DNA of 8,450 bases from Planctomycetota bacterium (lineage in GTDB: Bacteria > Planctomycetota > UBA1135 > UBA2386). The stretch lies in the NCBI GenBank assembly GCA_947455805.1, contig CANGSN010000113.1:1-8450 (forward strand), given 5' to 3'. A model generated the notes under the pieces. The model did not search any database. It saw only the letters and a list, made by a program, of their open reading frames with translations, and had not been told where the DNA came from. Below, one piece after another: positions 1-8,334 of this stretch. Each line of letters starts with the position of its first letter. The first letter of the stretch is position 1. A program made the position numbers and the translations under genes.

Positions 1-1
1 G

Positions 2-1051
2 CCGACCGCGGCCGGCGGCCAGCACCTGCAGTTGTCGGCGCGCGAACGCTTCGCGCTGCTCGAGCAGTTCGCGACGCTGGTCGACAGCGGCATCCAGGTC
101 GCCGCGGCGCTGGCGTCGATGCGCCAGCAAGGCGTGTCGCCGGCCCAGGTCGACGTGCTGCACGCCCTCGAACACGGCGTCGTCGCCGGCCTACCGCTGT
201 CGGCGGCGATGGCGACGATGCCGCGCGCGTTCCCGCCGCTGCTGGTGCAGATGGTGCGCGCCGGCGAAGCCACCGGCCAGCTCGGCGACATGCTGCGGCG
301 CACGGTCGAGGCGATGGAGGCCGACGCGGCAATGCGCGCGCGGCTGCGCTCGGCGTTGATCTACCCGGTCATCATGCTGGTGCTGACGTTCGGCGTCGTC
401 ACCTTCCTGCTGACCTACATCGTGCCGAAGTTCGAGAAGCTGCTGCGCGGCAAGACGCTGCCGACGCCGACGCGCGCGCTGCTGGCGATCGGCGACTTCC
501 TGTCGGCCCACGGACCTTGGCTCGGTGCCGGGGCCCTGGCCCTCGCCGTGCTCGGCTTCGTGCTGATGCGCCGGCCGGCCGGACGGGTGTTCCTGGACCG
601 GTTGCTGCTGCGACTGCCGTTGCTGGCGCCGCTGGTGCGCACCGCGGCGCTGGCGCGCACGACGCGCACGTTCGGCCTGCTGCTGCAGTCGGGCGTGCCG
701 GTGCACGCGGCCCTCGACCACACGCAGGAGGTCGCCGGCAGCGCCTCGTACCGCGCGCTGTTCCAGCGGGCGCAACGGCAGGTCGTGCACGGCGCCACGC
801 TCGCCGACGCGCTGCGCGGGCAGCCGTTGCTCGGCGCCAACTTCGAACAGCTGGTCGCCGCCGGCGAAGCCACGGCGACGCTCGACAAGGTGATGCTGAA
901 GGTCGCGAACCAGTACGGGAAGGACCTCGAACGGCGCGTGCGCGACCTGCTGACCGTGCTGGAGCCGCTGATGGTCGTCGTCATGGCGGCGGTCGTCGGC
1001 TTCGTCGCGCTGTCGATCATGCTGCCGATCTTCCAGATGTCGCGGCACTGA
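2..1051 (+). CDS. gspF: GspF/PilC-type inner-membrane platform protein, 5' end outside window
   Basis: This is the polytopic inner-membrane platform protein of a type II secretion or type IV pilus machine, which links the cytoplasmic assembly ATPase to pseudopilin assembly. Counting from the TTG at 32, two T2SSF domains are visible, at about residues 5-128 and 206-330. Each carries the family signature (MVRAGEATGQL at 75-84 and LVAAGEATATL at 274-284). Hydrophobic segments lie at about 109-131, 162-179 and 312-335, and the end LEPLMVVVMAAVVGFVALS is classic for the family. The frame stays open upstream of 32 to the window edge (through position 2). Full-length GspF has about 60 more N-terminal residues, so I treat the gene as running in from the left and the TTG as internal. 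Stop TGA at 1049-1051. The sensor kinase gene follows after 7 bp. PilC and GspF cannot be told apart from this alone; the pseudopilin-like genes downstream lean towards GspF. Confidence 0.9.
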   Translation, partial: PTAAGGQHLQLSARERFALLEQFATLVDSGIQVAAALASMRQQGVSPAQVDVLHALEHGVVAGLPLSAAMATMPRAFPPLLVQMVRAGEATGQLGDMLRRTVEAMEADAAMRARLRSALIYPVIMLVLTFGVVTFLLTYIVPKFEKLLRGKTLPTPTRALLAIGDFLSAHGPWLGAGALALAVLGFVLMRRPAGRVFLDRLLLRLPLLAPLVRTAALARTTRTFGLLLQSGVPVHAALDHTQEVAGSASYRALFQRAQRQVVHGATLADALRGQPLLGANFEQLVAAGEATATLDKVMLKVANQYGKDLERRVRDLLTVLEPLMVVVMAAVVGFVALSIMLPIFQMSRH

Positions 1052-1058
1052 GAACTCC

Positions 1059-2612
1059 ATGACCCACCCTCCGTTCGTCCCGGTCGGCCTTCCGCGTGAG
1101 TCGTCGCCCGACGACACCACCGACCAGCGCGTCAGCCTGCACCTGCTGGAGGCGCTCGACTCGCTCGACGCGGTCTACAAGTCGGCGGCGTTCTTCGCCG
1201 AGATCGCGACCGAGGCCGCGATCGGCGAGTTCACGCTGACGCGCTGCCTCGAGTCGGTGCACGCCACCCAGGGTGCTTTGCTGCTGCGCCAGGGCGATCG
1301 CCTGGTGCCGAGCGGCGACCGCGGTGGTGCGCTGGCGCTGCTGGTCGCCGACGATCTGGTGCGCGGCGAGCGCGGCAAGGTGGCGCAGTTCCACAACGGC
1401 GCCGACGCCGCACCGCTGCTGGTCGCCGACGCCCCGCCGCACAACGTGCTGACCTGCCCGATCGTCGTCGGCACGCAGCTGCTCGGCACCGTCGTCGCCC
1501 TCGCCGACCCGGCCTGCACGTTCAGCACCGCCGACGCCAAGCTGGCCTCCGCCGTCGCCTCGCAGGCGGCGATCGCGATGGCGCGTGCGCGGCTGCACCA
1601 GGAGGCCGAACTCGAACGGCAGAAGCTGCGCGAGGTCGTCGGCCACCATCCGGACGGCATCGCCGTGCTCGACGCCGCCGACCGCACCACGCTGTGCAAT
1701 CCGATCGCGCGCACGCTGTTCGGCGGCGACGACGCGCTGGCGATCCTCGGCCGGCACCTGCCCGGCTGCACGCCGGCGAGCCTGTGCCTCGGCAACGGCG
1801 AACACGAAGTGCAGCTCGGCGAGCCGGCGGCGCCGCGCATCGTGCAGCTGCGCGCGGCCGCGATCGGCGACGGCAACGTCGTGCTGACGCTGCGCGACCT
1901 GACGCACAAGCGCCGCGAGGAGCGGCTGAAGCACAACTTCCTGTCGCTGCTGTCGCACAAGCTGCGCACGCCGCTGACCGCGATCGTCTGCGCCGTCGAC
2001 CTGCTGCCGCAGATGCCGCCCGCCGACCAGGACGAGTGCCTCGGCGAGATGCGCCGCCGCACCGACGACCTGACGGCGCTGATCGACCGGCTGTTCGCGT
2101 TCACCGAGCTGCTGGAGGGCTCGTGGTCGACGCAGGGCAGCTGCGACATGCAGAACCTGCAGCAGGAGCTGGCGCAGACGCCGCCGACCATGGACGGAAA
2201 GACACCGCTGACGATCGAATGGGACGTCGCCGCCGACGCCGCGATCGTGCCGGTGCCGCCGGCCCGCCTGCGCGTGGCGCTCGGCAACCTGCTCGACAAC
2301 GTCGCCAAGTTCGCGGCGCCGACGACGCCGTGGGCGCGCGTCGAAGCCCGGCGCCGCGGCGACGAGGTCGTGATCGCGGTCGAGGATCGCGGCCCGGGCA
2401 TTCCGGCGGCGGATCGCGCGCAGCTGTTCGAGACCGGCCACCAGATCGACGCCGAGTTCACCGGCAACGTCGCCGGCATCGGCATCGGCCTCGCGATGGT
2501 GCGCGAGATCACCACTCGCCTCGGCGGGCGACTCGAACTGCACGACGCCGCACCGCAGGGCTGCCGCTTCGAGATGACGTTCCCGCTGCGGCCCCCGGGA
2601 GCGCAACGATGA
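1059..2612 (+). CDS. Soluble GAF-PAS sensor histidine kinase
   Basis: This 517-residue protein is a two-component sensor kinase with no membrane segment or signal peptide, so it should be cytoplasmic. A GAF-like domain spans roughly residues 40-178 and a helix follows to about 190. A PAS-like domain lies at about 190-283 (GHHPDGIAVLDAADRT is a typical PAS start). The HisKA helix has the phospho-acceptor His300 in LSLLSHKLRTPLTAI. The catalytic ATPase domain shows an N box LGNLLDNVAKF (408-418), G1 box EDRGPGI (442-448) and G2 box GIGIGLAMV (473-481). The residue after His300 is Lys, where most HisKA kinases have Glu or Asp. There is no receiver domain and no response regulator in the window. 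The ATG follows the gspF stop by 7 bp, with a weak GAGAA (1050-1054) as a possible ribosome site. The stop overlaps the next start as ATGA. Co-transcription with the pilin-like genes suggests a link to secretion or pilus assembly, but the signal is unknown. Confidence 0.9.
   Translation: MTHPPFVPVGLPRESSPDDTTDQRVSLHLLEALDSLDAVYKSAAFFAEIATEAAIGEFTLTRCLESVHATQGALLLRQGDRLVPSGDRGGALALLVADDLVRGERGKVAQFHNGADAAPLLVADAPPHNVLTCPIVVGTQLLGTVVALADPACTFSTADAKLASAVASQAAIAMARARLHQEAELERQKLREVVGHHPDGIAVLDAADRTTLCNPIARTLFGGDDALAILGRHLPGCTPASLCLGNGEHEVQLGEPAAPRIVQLRAAAIGDGNVVLTLRDLTHKRREERLKHNFLSLLSHKLRTPLTAIVCAVDLLPQMPPADQDECLGEMRRRTDDLTALIDRLFAFTELLEGSWSTQGSCDMQNLQQELAQTPPTMDGKTPLTIEWDVAADAAIVPVPPARLRVALGNLLDNVAKFAAPTTPWARVEARRRGDEVVIAVEDRGPGIPAADRAQLFETGHQIDAEFTGNVAGIGIGLAMVREITTRLGGRLELHDAAPQGCRFEMTFPLRPPGAQR
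2597..2601 (+). promoter_or_regulatory. Ribosome binding site for the first prepilin gene
   Basis: GGGAG sits 7 nt upstream of the ATG at 2609, inside the last codons of the kinase gene. It favours 2609 over the in-frame ATG at 2618 as the start. Confidence 0.5.
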
Positions 2613-3109
2613 CCGGGATGCGAGCCCGCCACCAGGCCGGCACCGGCGGCTTCACCTACCTCGAGGTGCTGGTCGCGATCGCCGTGCTGGCGATCGCCAC
2701 CACGGCCATGGCCTCGGCGCTCGAACAGGTGCGCATGGCCGCCGACGACGAAGAACGCGCCGCGATCGCCGAACACCTGCTGCACGACGGCCTCGCCTGG
2801 GTGCGCAGCCTGCCGCGCCTGGACGGCACGTCGCCGGTGTTCGGCTCGGAGAGCGGCGAGACGCCCGGCGTCGACGTCGACGACGTCGACGACCTGGCGA
2901 ACGTCGTCGAGACCGCGCCGATCGACCGCGGCGGCCTCCGGCACGACGCCGCGTGGAGACGCCGCTGGACGGTCGAGTCGGTGCGCCTCGACGACCCGGA
3001 CATCGCGGCGGCCGACGGCAGCACCACGCTGCTGCGAGTCGGTCTCGCCGTCGCCCACGATGGCACCGAGGTGGCCACTTCGTCGCTGCTGCTGGCGAGG
3101 ACACCGTGA
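2609..3109 (+). CDS. Prepilin-type protein, GspI/PilV-like minor pseudopilin
   Basis: This 166-residue protein has a type III (prepilin) signal: a short basic leader ending in Gly14, then FTYLEVLVAIAVLAIA. Cleavage is expected at G14/F15, with the conserved Glu at +5 (Glu19). The single hydrophobic helix (about 15-36) acts both as membrane anchor and as pilus packing helix. The downstream region (AAIAEHLLHDGLAWVRSLP, about 51-69) resembles the helix and loop of GspI/PilV-type minor pilins. The length exceeds a typical GspI (about 120-130) and fits PilV-like proteins better. An acidic Val-Asp repeat lies at 88-95. The chosen start, ATG 2609, overlaps the kinase stop as ATGA and has GGGAG upstream; ATG 2618 is an alternative. 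The stop overlaps the next start as GTGA, so translational coupling of all three genes is likely. It would be a substrate of prepilin peptidase and a minor component at the tip of a pseudopilus. The GspI assignment rests on position and N-terminus, not on a strong sequence match. Confidence 0.85.
   Translation: MTGMRARHQAGTGGFTYLEVLVAIAVLAIATTAMASALEQVRMAADDEERAAIAEHLLHDGLAWVRSLPRLDGTSPVFGSESGETPGVDVDDVDDLANVVETAPIDRGGLRHDAAWRRRWTVESVRLDDPDIAAADGSTTLLRVGLAVAHDGTEVATSSLLLARTP
3097..3101 (+). promoter_or_regulatory. Ribosome binding site for the second prepilin gene
   Basis: GAGGA sits 4 nt upstream of the GTG at 3106, at the end of the preceding prepilin gene. It supports the GTG start, which gives the usual short prepilin leader. 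Confidence 0.5.
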
Positions 3110-3690
3110 ACGACCGCCCCCACGGCTTCACGCTGGTCGAACTGCTGCTGGCGATGACGCTGGCGGCGCTCGTCGCCACCAGCGCGCTCGGTGCGCTCGG
3201 CATGTTCGCCGAGGCCGACGCGGTGCTGGTGCACGGCGGCGAGAGCGAAGTCGACGTCGCGCGTACGCTGCGGCTGCTGCGCGCCGACGTTCAGGCGGCG
3301 GCCACGCTCGAAGTCCAGGCGCGCCAGTGGACGATCACGCGCGACGACGGCACCGCGGTCGTGTGGGTCACCACCGCCGGCGGCACCGAGTTGCACCGCC
3401 TCGTCGCCAGCGACTTGGCGACGCTACTGCCGTCGGTGGCGACGCTGCTGGCGGCGACGGTGCCCGCGGCCGAGTTCGATGCGCGCGGCCACCTGCGCGA
3501 CGACTCCTACCGTCCGAACGCCGTGCTGCAGGGCGTCGCCGGCATCGCCGCGACCGCGGTGACGTCGCCGGTCGACGGCAGCACGGTCGGCGTTTGCGTG
3601 CGCATCAGCCACCCGACCCGCAACGGTGCGCGCACGACGTCGGGCACGGCGGCGTCGCTGCGCCTCGCCGAAGAGCACGGCCGGCAGTGA
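3106..3690 (+). CDS. Prepilin-type protein, GspJ-like minor pseudopilin
   Basis: This 194-residue protein starts at a GTG that shares four bases (GTGA) with the previous stop. The leader is only seven residues (MNDRPHG), followed by the canonical prepilin motif FTLVELLLAMTLAALVA. Peptidase cleavage is expected at G7/F8, with Glu12 at +5. The hydrophobic helix is about 8-31. The segment VARTLRLLRADVQAAATLEV (51-70) resembles the post-helix region of GspJ, where an Arg/Leu-rich helix precedes the beta-rich head. The length is close to that of GspJ (about 190-200). A longer open frame extends upstream to 2953, but it overlaps the preceding gene deeply and would bury the prepilin signal, so I reject it. 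The gene ends the visible cluster: no GspK follows, and a LamG gene converges and overlaps its 3' 267 bp. With the preceding gene it would form part of the pseudopilus tip complex. Confidence 0.85.
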   Translation: MNDRPHGFTLVELLLAMTLAALVATSALGALGMFAEADAVLVHGGESEVDVARTLRLLRADVQAAATLEVQARQWTITRDDGTAVVWVTTAGGTELHRLVASDLATLLPSVATLLAATVPAAEFDARGHLRDDSYRPNAVLQGVAGIAATAVTSPVDGSTVGVCVRISHPTRNGARTTSGTAASLRLAEEHGRQ

Positions 3691-4611
3691 GCCGCCGAGG
3701 GAGCCGCGGGTCTCGCCGTAGAGCAGCAGACACAGCTGCGGCGCCGCGACGGTGACGCGTAGCGCGCAGCTCAGGTTGCCGAAGAACGGCCGGCCGCCGG
3801 TGCTGTCGAGCGTGACCAGGCCGGGGTTGCACTGCGTCGTCGTGCCCGAGCTGTAGGCGCCGTAGCCGGCGCGCGTGCCCGAGGCGAGTTCGGCGATCTC
3901 GGCGGCGCTGTAGAGGCGCTGGCTGAACAGCACCTCGTCGAGCGAATAGGACGAGAGGCTGCCCGGCCCGTAGCCACCGACCAACAGCGTGCCTGGGCTG
4001 TCGATCTGCACGTCGGGGGCGCCCGGGACCGTCTGCACGGCGGCCCCGTTCACGTACCAGGTCGCGACGTGGGCGGTGTCGTCGATGCTCACGGCCACGT
4101 GCACCCAGGCGCCGTTCGCCAGCGACTGGAAGTCGACGACCGTGTCGGACAGCGCCGGGTCGCCGGACCCCGAGGTCAAGCCGCGCAGGAACAGCCCACG
4201 CCCGGCGACCCCGTTGGTGAACAGGCGGAAGCCGCTCGAGCTCATGCCGAACAGGTACGACAGCGTGGTGGTGAACGGCGTTTCCTGCCGCGCCCAGAAG
4301 GCGATCGTCACGTCGCCGGTCCAGGCCGTCGTCGCTGGCGCCCAGCCGGTGTCGACGACGTTGCGCGCGGCGGTCGGGCCGTTGCCGGCGCCGAGTCCGC
4401 CGGCGAAGCGACCGGCCGCGAAGCCGGTGCCGTAGCCGACGGTCAGCGTGCCGTTGCCGCAGCCGAGCGGCGCATGGTTGATCACCTCGTTGGTGCAGGC
4501 GCCGTCGAACTTGTAGAGGATGCGGTCCTGGGCCAGGGCGAGCGGCGCCAGCAGCAATGGCGCGACGGCGAGGAGCGGGGAAGCGACACGGGAGACGAAG
4601 TGGGCGAACAT
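3424..4611 (-). CDS. Secreted LamG/concanavalin-like protein with abnormal C-terminus
   Basis: The open frame is 395 residues. The N-terminus is a Sec signal peptide (MFAHFVSRVASPLLAVAPLL onward) with a likely cleavage after ALA at 25-27. A LamG/concanavalin-type jelly-roll domain spans about residues 30-245, with VTIAFWARQ (101-109), NGAWVHVAVSIDDTAHVATW (166-185) and SLDEVLFSQRLYSAAEIAEL (223-242), where YSAAEIAEL is the usual end motif. A short C-terminal module starts near Cys261 (CNPGLVTLD, then LCLLLYGETRGSLGG). From residue 308 the gene overlaps the convergent gspJ-like gene. From about 317 on the sequence is Arg/His/Gln-rich and looks like antisense of that gene. LamG domains usually bind carbohydrate or protein outside the cell; no catalytic residues are visible and the ligand is unknown. 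It starts 82 nt after the uvrB stop on the same strand. No strong ribosome site is seen; a G-run ending in GGGGGAC lies just upstream. Confidence 0.75.
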   Translation of the reverse strand: MFAHFVSRVASPLLAVAPLLLAPLALAQDRILYKFDGACTNEVINHAPLGCGNGTLTVGYGTGFAAGRFAGGLGAGNGPTAARNVVDTGWAPATTAWTGDVTIAFWARQETPFTTTLSYLFGMSSSGFRLFTNGVAGRGLFLRGLTSGSGDPALSDTVVDFQSLANGAWVHVAVSIDDTAHVATWYVNGAAVQTVPGAPDVQIDSPGTLLVGGYGPGSLSSYSLDEVLFSQRLYSAAEIAELASGTRAGYGAYSSGTTTQCNPGLVTLDSTGGRPFFGNLSCALRVTVAAPQLCLLLYGETRGSLGGSLPAVLFGEAQRRRRARRRARTVAGRVADAHANADRAAVDRRRHRGRGDAGDALQHGVRTVGVVAQVAARIELGRGHRRRQQRRHRRQ

Positions 4612-4693
4612 GGTTGTCCCCCGCTCGAACGAGGTGGCGGGCGGCGGCCCTGCACGATTCTCGGGACCTCGCCCGCGGCGGCCCGGGACGGCG

Positions 4694-6772
<2,079 letters not shown>

Positions 6773-6779
6773 GGCATCG

Positions 6780-6809
6780 GGTGTACGCGATCGGCAGCGA
6801 TGCCGCCAA
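6780..6809 (-). promoter_or_regulatory. Weak candidate uvrB promoter
   Basis: On the minus strand, TTGGCG (6809-6804) and TACACC (6785-6780) are 18 bp apart. The -10 match is poor. If used, transcription would begin within a few bases of the uvrB ATG, giving a nearly leaderless message, which would fit the missing ribosome site. This is speculative. Confidence 0.2.
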
Positions 6810-6836
6810 CGCCGCCTGGGCCACGCGCGCGCGGCC

Positions 6837-6854
6837 GTTCGCACCGCCGCGAAC
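6837..6854. promoter_or_regulatory. Inverted repeat GTTCGC-N6-GCGAAC, candidate operator
   Basis: A perfect 6-bp inverted repeat with a 6-bp spacer lies between uvrB and the zinc-ribbon gene. It is 18 bp upstream of the TTGACA element and 65 bp upstream of the uvrB ATG. The GTTC/GAAC half-sites resemble those seen in several LexA operators, but known sites usually have about four bases between them, not ten. A chance repeat in GC-rich DNA cannot be excluded. Confidence 0.35.
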
Positions 6855-6872
6855 CTGCGGCCGTCGGCGGCG

Positions 6873-6902
6873 TTGACACTCCGGCAGAAGCGGCCTTACC
6901 GT
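6873..6902 (+). promoter_or_regulatory. Candidate sigma70-type promoter of the zinc-ribbon gene
   Basis: A perfect -35 hexamer TTGACA (6873-6878) is followed after 18 bp by TACCGT (6897-6902). TACCGT keeps the three most conserved -10 bases (T1, A2, T6). An exact TTGACA is uncommon in DNA this GC-rich. A start of transcription near 6909 would lie downstream of the GTG at 6901 and upstream of the GTG at 6946. Confidence 0.5.
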
Positions 6903-6935
6903 GCCGCGGCCCTTCTTCGTCCCCAAACCGCCCAC

Positions 6936-6938
6936 AGG
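6936..6938 (+). promoter_or_regulatory. Possible ribosome binding site (AGG) for GTG 6946
   Basis: A short AGG core (ACAGGT context) ends 7 nt before the GTG at 6946. It is weak alone, but together with the promoter at 6873-6902 it favours 6946 over 6901 as the start. Confidence 0.35.
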
Positions 6939-6945
6939 TACCACC

Positions 6946-8295
6946 GTGGTTCGACGTCCGTCGCGCAGTCCAAAGTCCGGCACCAAGATCGGCACCAGCA
7001 AGGGAGGCACGGCGATCCGCGTCGCCAAGGACGGCAAGGTCGACGCTCCGTGCCCGCAATGCGGCACGGTCTATCGCGTGCTGGCCGAGAACCTCGACCA
7101 GGTCATCAAGTGCCAGGAGTGCGGCAAGGTCTTCCCGGCCCGCCACACCGCCGGCCGCAAGGCGCACGCGCCGGACTACACCAAGGCCTACCTGGCGTTC
7201 GGCGGCCTCGGCCTCGTGCTCGTAGCACTGTTCCTCGTGATGTCGAACAGCGGCGGCAGCAAGGCGAAGGAAGTGAAGGCGCAGACCCAGGCCAACGCGC
7301 AGGCGCAGGCCAACCAGAAGAAGGGCGACGCGTACTCGGTCGGCACCCACCCGCGCGCGGTGCAGCTGCAGCGCTGGGCGGAGGCGTTCGCCACCGACAA
7401 CCGGCTGGTGATGAAGACCAACACCGACCTGACCGCCGTCGGCAAGCTGCTCGGCGCGCCCGATCGCGATCCGGACGCGGCGCTGTCGGCGCTGGCGACG
7501 CACACGCTGACCCAGCCGCTGCGCGACTTCGCGGTCGCCAGCGCGACGCTCGCCGGCAACGACGACATGACGGCCGAGACCGGCCGCGGCACCGTGTTCC
7601 TGGTGCCGAAGGCGAACGACGCGCGCTGGCGCAAGGACACGCGCGGCGAGCTCGAGGTGACGTTCCGCAAGGACGACGGCGACACCATCCTGGTCACCGG
7701 CTGGACGCTGAAGAGCGAACCGGCGCCAGCCAAGGGAGGTGGTCGTGCCGCGAGCAAGCCGGCGGCCACCGATGCGCCGATCGCGCAAGGCGACAAGCCG
7801 GCGGAGGCCGAGATCAGCGACAGCGCCGGCACGCGCAAGGTCGCCGAGGCGGAGCCGCGCGCGATGGGCCACTGGGAGAAGGCGACGCCGGAGCTGCAGA
7901 AGTTCGCCGACCAGGTCGTCGCCGACATCCTGTTCAGCGTGTCCAACGAGGAACGCGCCGGCGCCAAGTTCACGCGCGCGACGCTGTCGGTGCGCACCGC
8001 CGACGAGGTCAGCGCGACCGTGCCGCGCATCCTGAACGCGATGTTCGAGCTCTACGCCGATCCGATCGCCAACAACGACAAGCTGAGCCAGCTCAACAAG
8101 GGGCTCGTCGCGATCGTCGGCTGGAGCGTGAACTACCAGGTGCAGGGCACCGGCGACGACGCCAAGGACAAGGCCGCGCGCCAGTCGTGCGTGCGCCAGT
8201 GGTTCGCCTGGTACCACTCCAACAAGGCCAACCTGCTGAAGAACCGCGAAGAGCAGGAGAACCTCGACGACTCCGCCGGCGAACCGCGCAAGTAA
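6946..8295 (+). CDS. MJ0042-like zinc-ribbon, single-pass membrane protein of unknown function
   Basis: From GTG 6946 the protein has 449 residues; the frame also allows GTG 6901 (464 residues). I prefer 6946 because a good promoter (-35 at 6873, -10 at 6897) would place the RNA start after 6901. The N-terminus is basic. A zinc ribbon follows with Cys36, Cys39, Cys56 and Cys59 (CPQCGTVYRV then KCQECGKVF), spacing C-x2-C-x16-C-x2-C, like MJ0042-type ribbons. One transmembrane helix is at about 81-99 (AYLAFGGLGLVLVALFLVM). The positive inside rule puts the ribbon in the cytoplasm and the large remainder outside. A Gln/Ala-rich linker lies at 110-125. Two regions that look folded follow: about 130-257, and about 308-435, which looks helical (WEKATPELQKFADQVVADIL). 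They are joined by an Ala/Pro/Lys-rich stretch at 258-305. I do not recognise the C-terminal part and assign no function. The next gene also encodes a zinc ribbon. Confidence 0.85.
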   Translation: MVRRPSRSPKSGTKIGTSKGGTAIRVAKDGKVDAPCPQCGTVYRVLAENLDQVIKCQECGKVFPARHTAGRKAHAPDYTKAYLAFGGLGLVLVALFLVMSNSGGSKAKEVKAQTQANAQAQANQKKGDAYSVGTHPRAVQLQRWAEAFATDNRLVMKTNTDLTAVGKLLGAPDRDPDAALSALATHTLTQPLRDFAVASATLAGNDDMTAETGRGTVFLVPKANDARWRKDTRGELEVTFRKDDGDTILVTGWTLKSEPAPAKGGGRAASKPAATDAPIAQGDKPAEAEISDSAGTRKVAEAEPRAMGHWEKATPELQKFADQVVADILFSVSNEERAGAKFTRATLSVRTADEVSATVPRILNAMFELYADPIANNDKLSQLNKGLVAIVGWSVNYQVQGTGDDAKDKAARQSCVRQWFAWYHSNKANLLKNREEQENLDDSAGEPRK

Positions 8296-8334
8296 GGCGC
8301 CCTCACCCCGATCTCCCCCAACGCCCCTCCGACC

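Noticed and set aside
1694..2608. Upstream part of the frame that contains the first prepilin
   Set aside because: It lies inside the kinase gene and is Arg/Pro-rich. The prepilin signal and the ATGA overlap mark 2609 as the start.
1017..3058. Long - strand frames (529 and 627 residues) opposite the kinase and first prepilin genes
   Set aside because: Arg/Ala/Ser-rich with no domain, opposite genes that have clear catalytic and prepilin motifs.
3989..4435. 148-residue + strand frame opposite the LamG gene
   Set aside because: No recognisable domain. The opposite strand encodes a signal peptide and LamG motifs in frame.
4612..4693. Possible terminator hairpin between uvrB and the LamG gene (GCGGGCG 4637-4643 with CGCCCGC 4670-4676)
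   Set aside because: The 26-nt loop is long, there is no U-tract, and such pairings are common in GC-rich DNA.
7739..8035. Small + strand frame with a GGGAGG just upstream
   Set aside because: It lies within the zinc-ribbon gene in another frame and is Arg/Ser-rich. The GGGAGG encodes Lys-Gly-Gly-Gly codons in the real frame.
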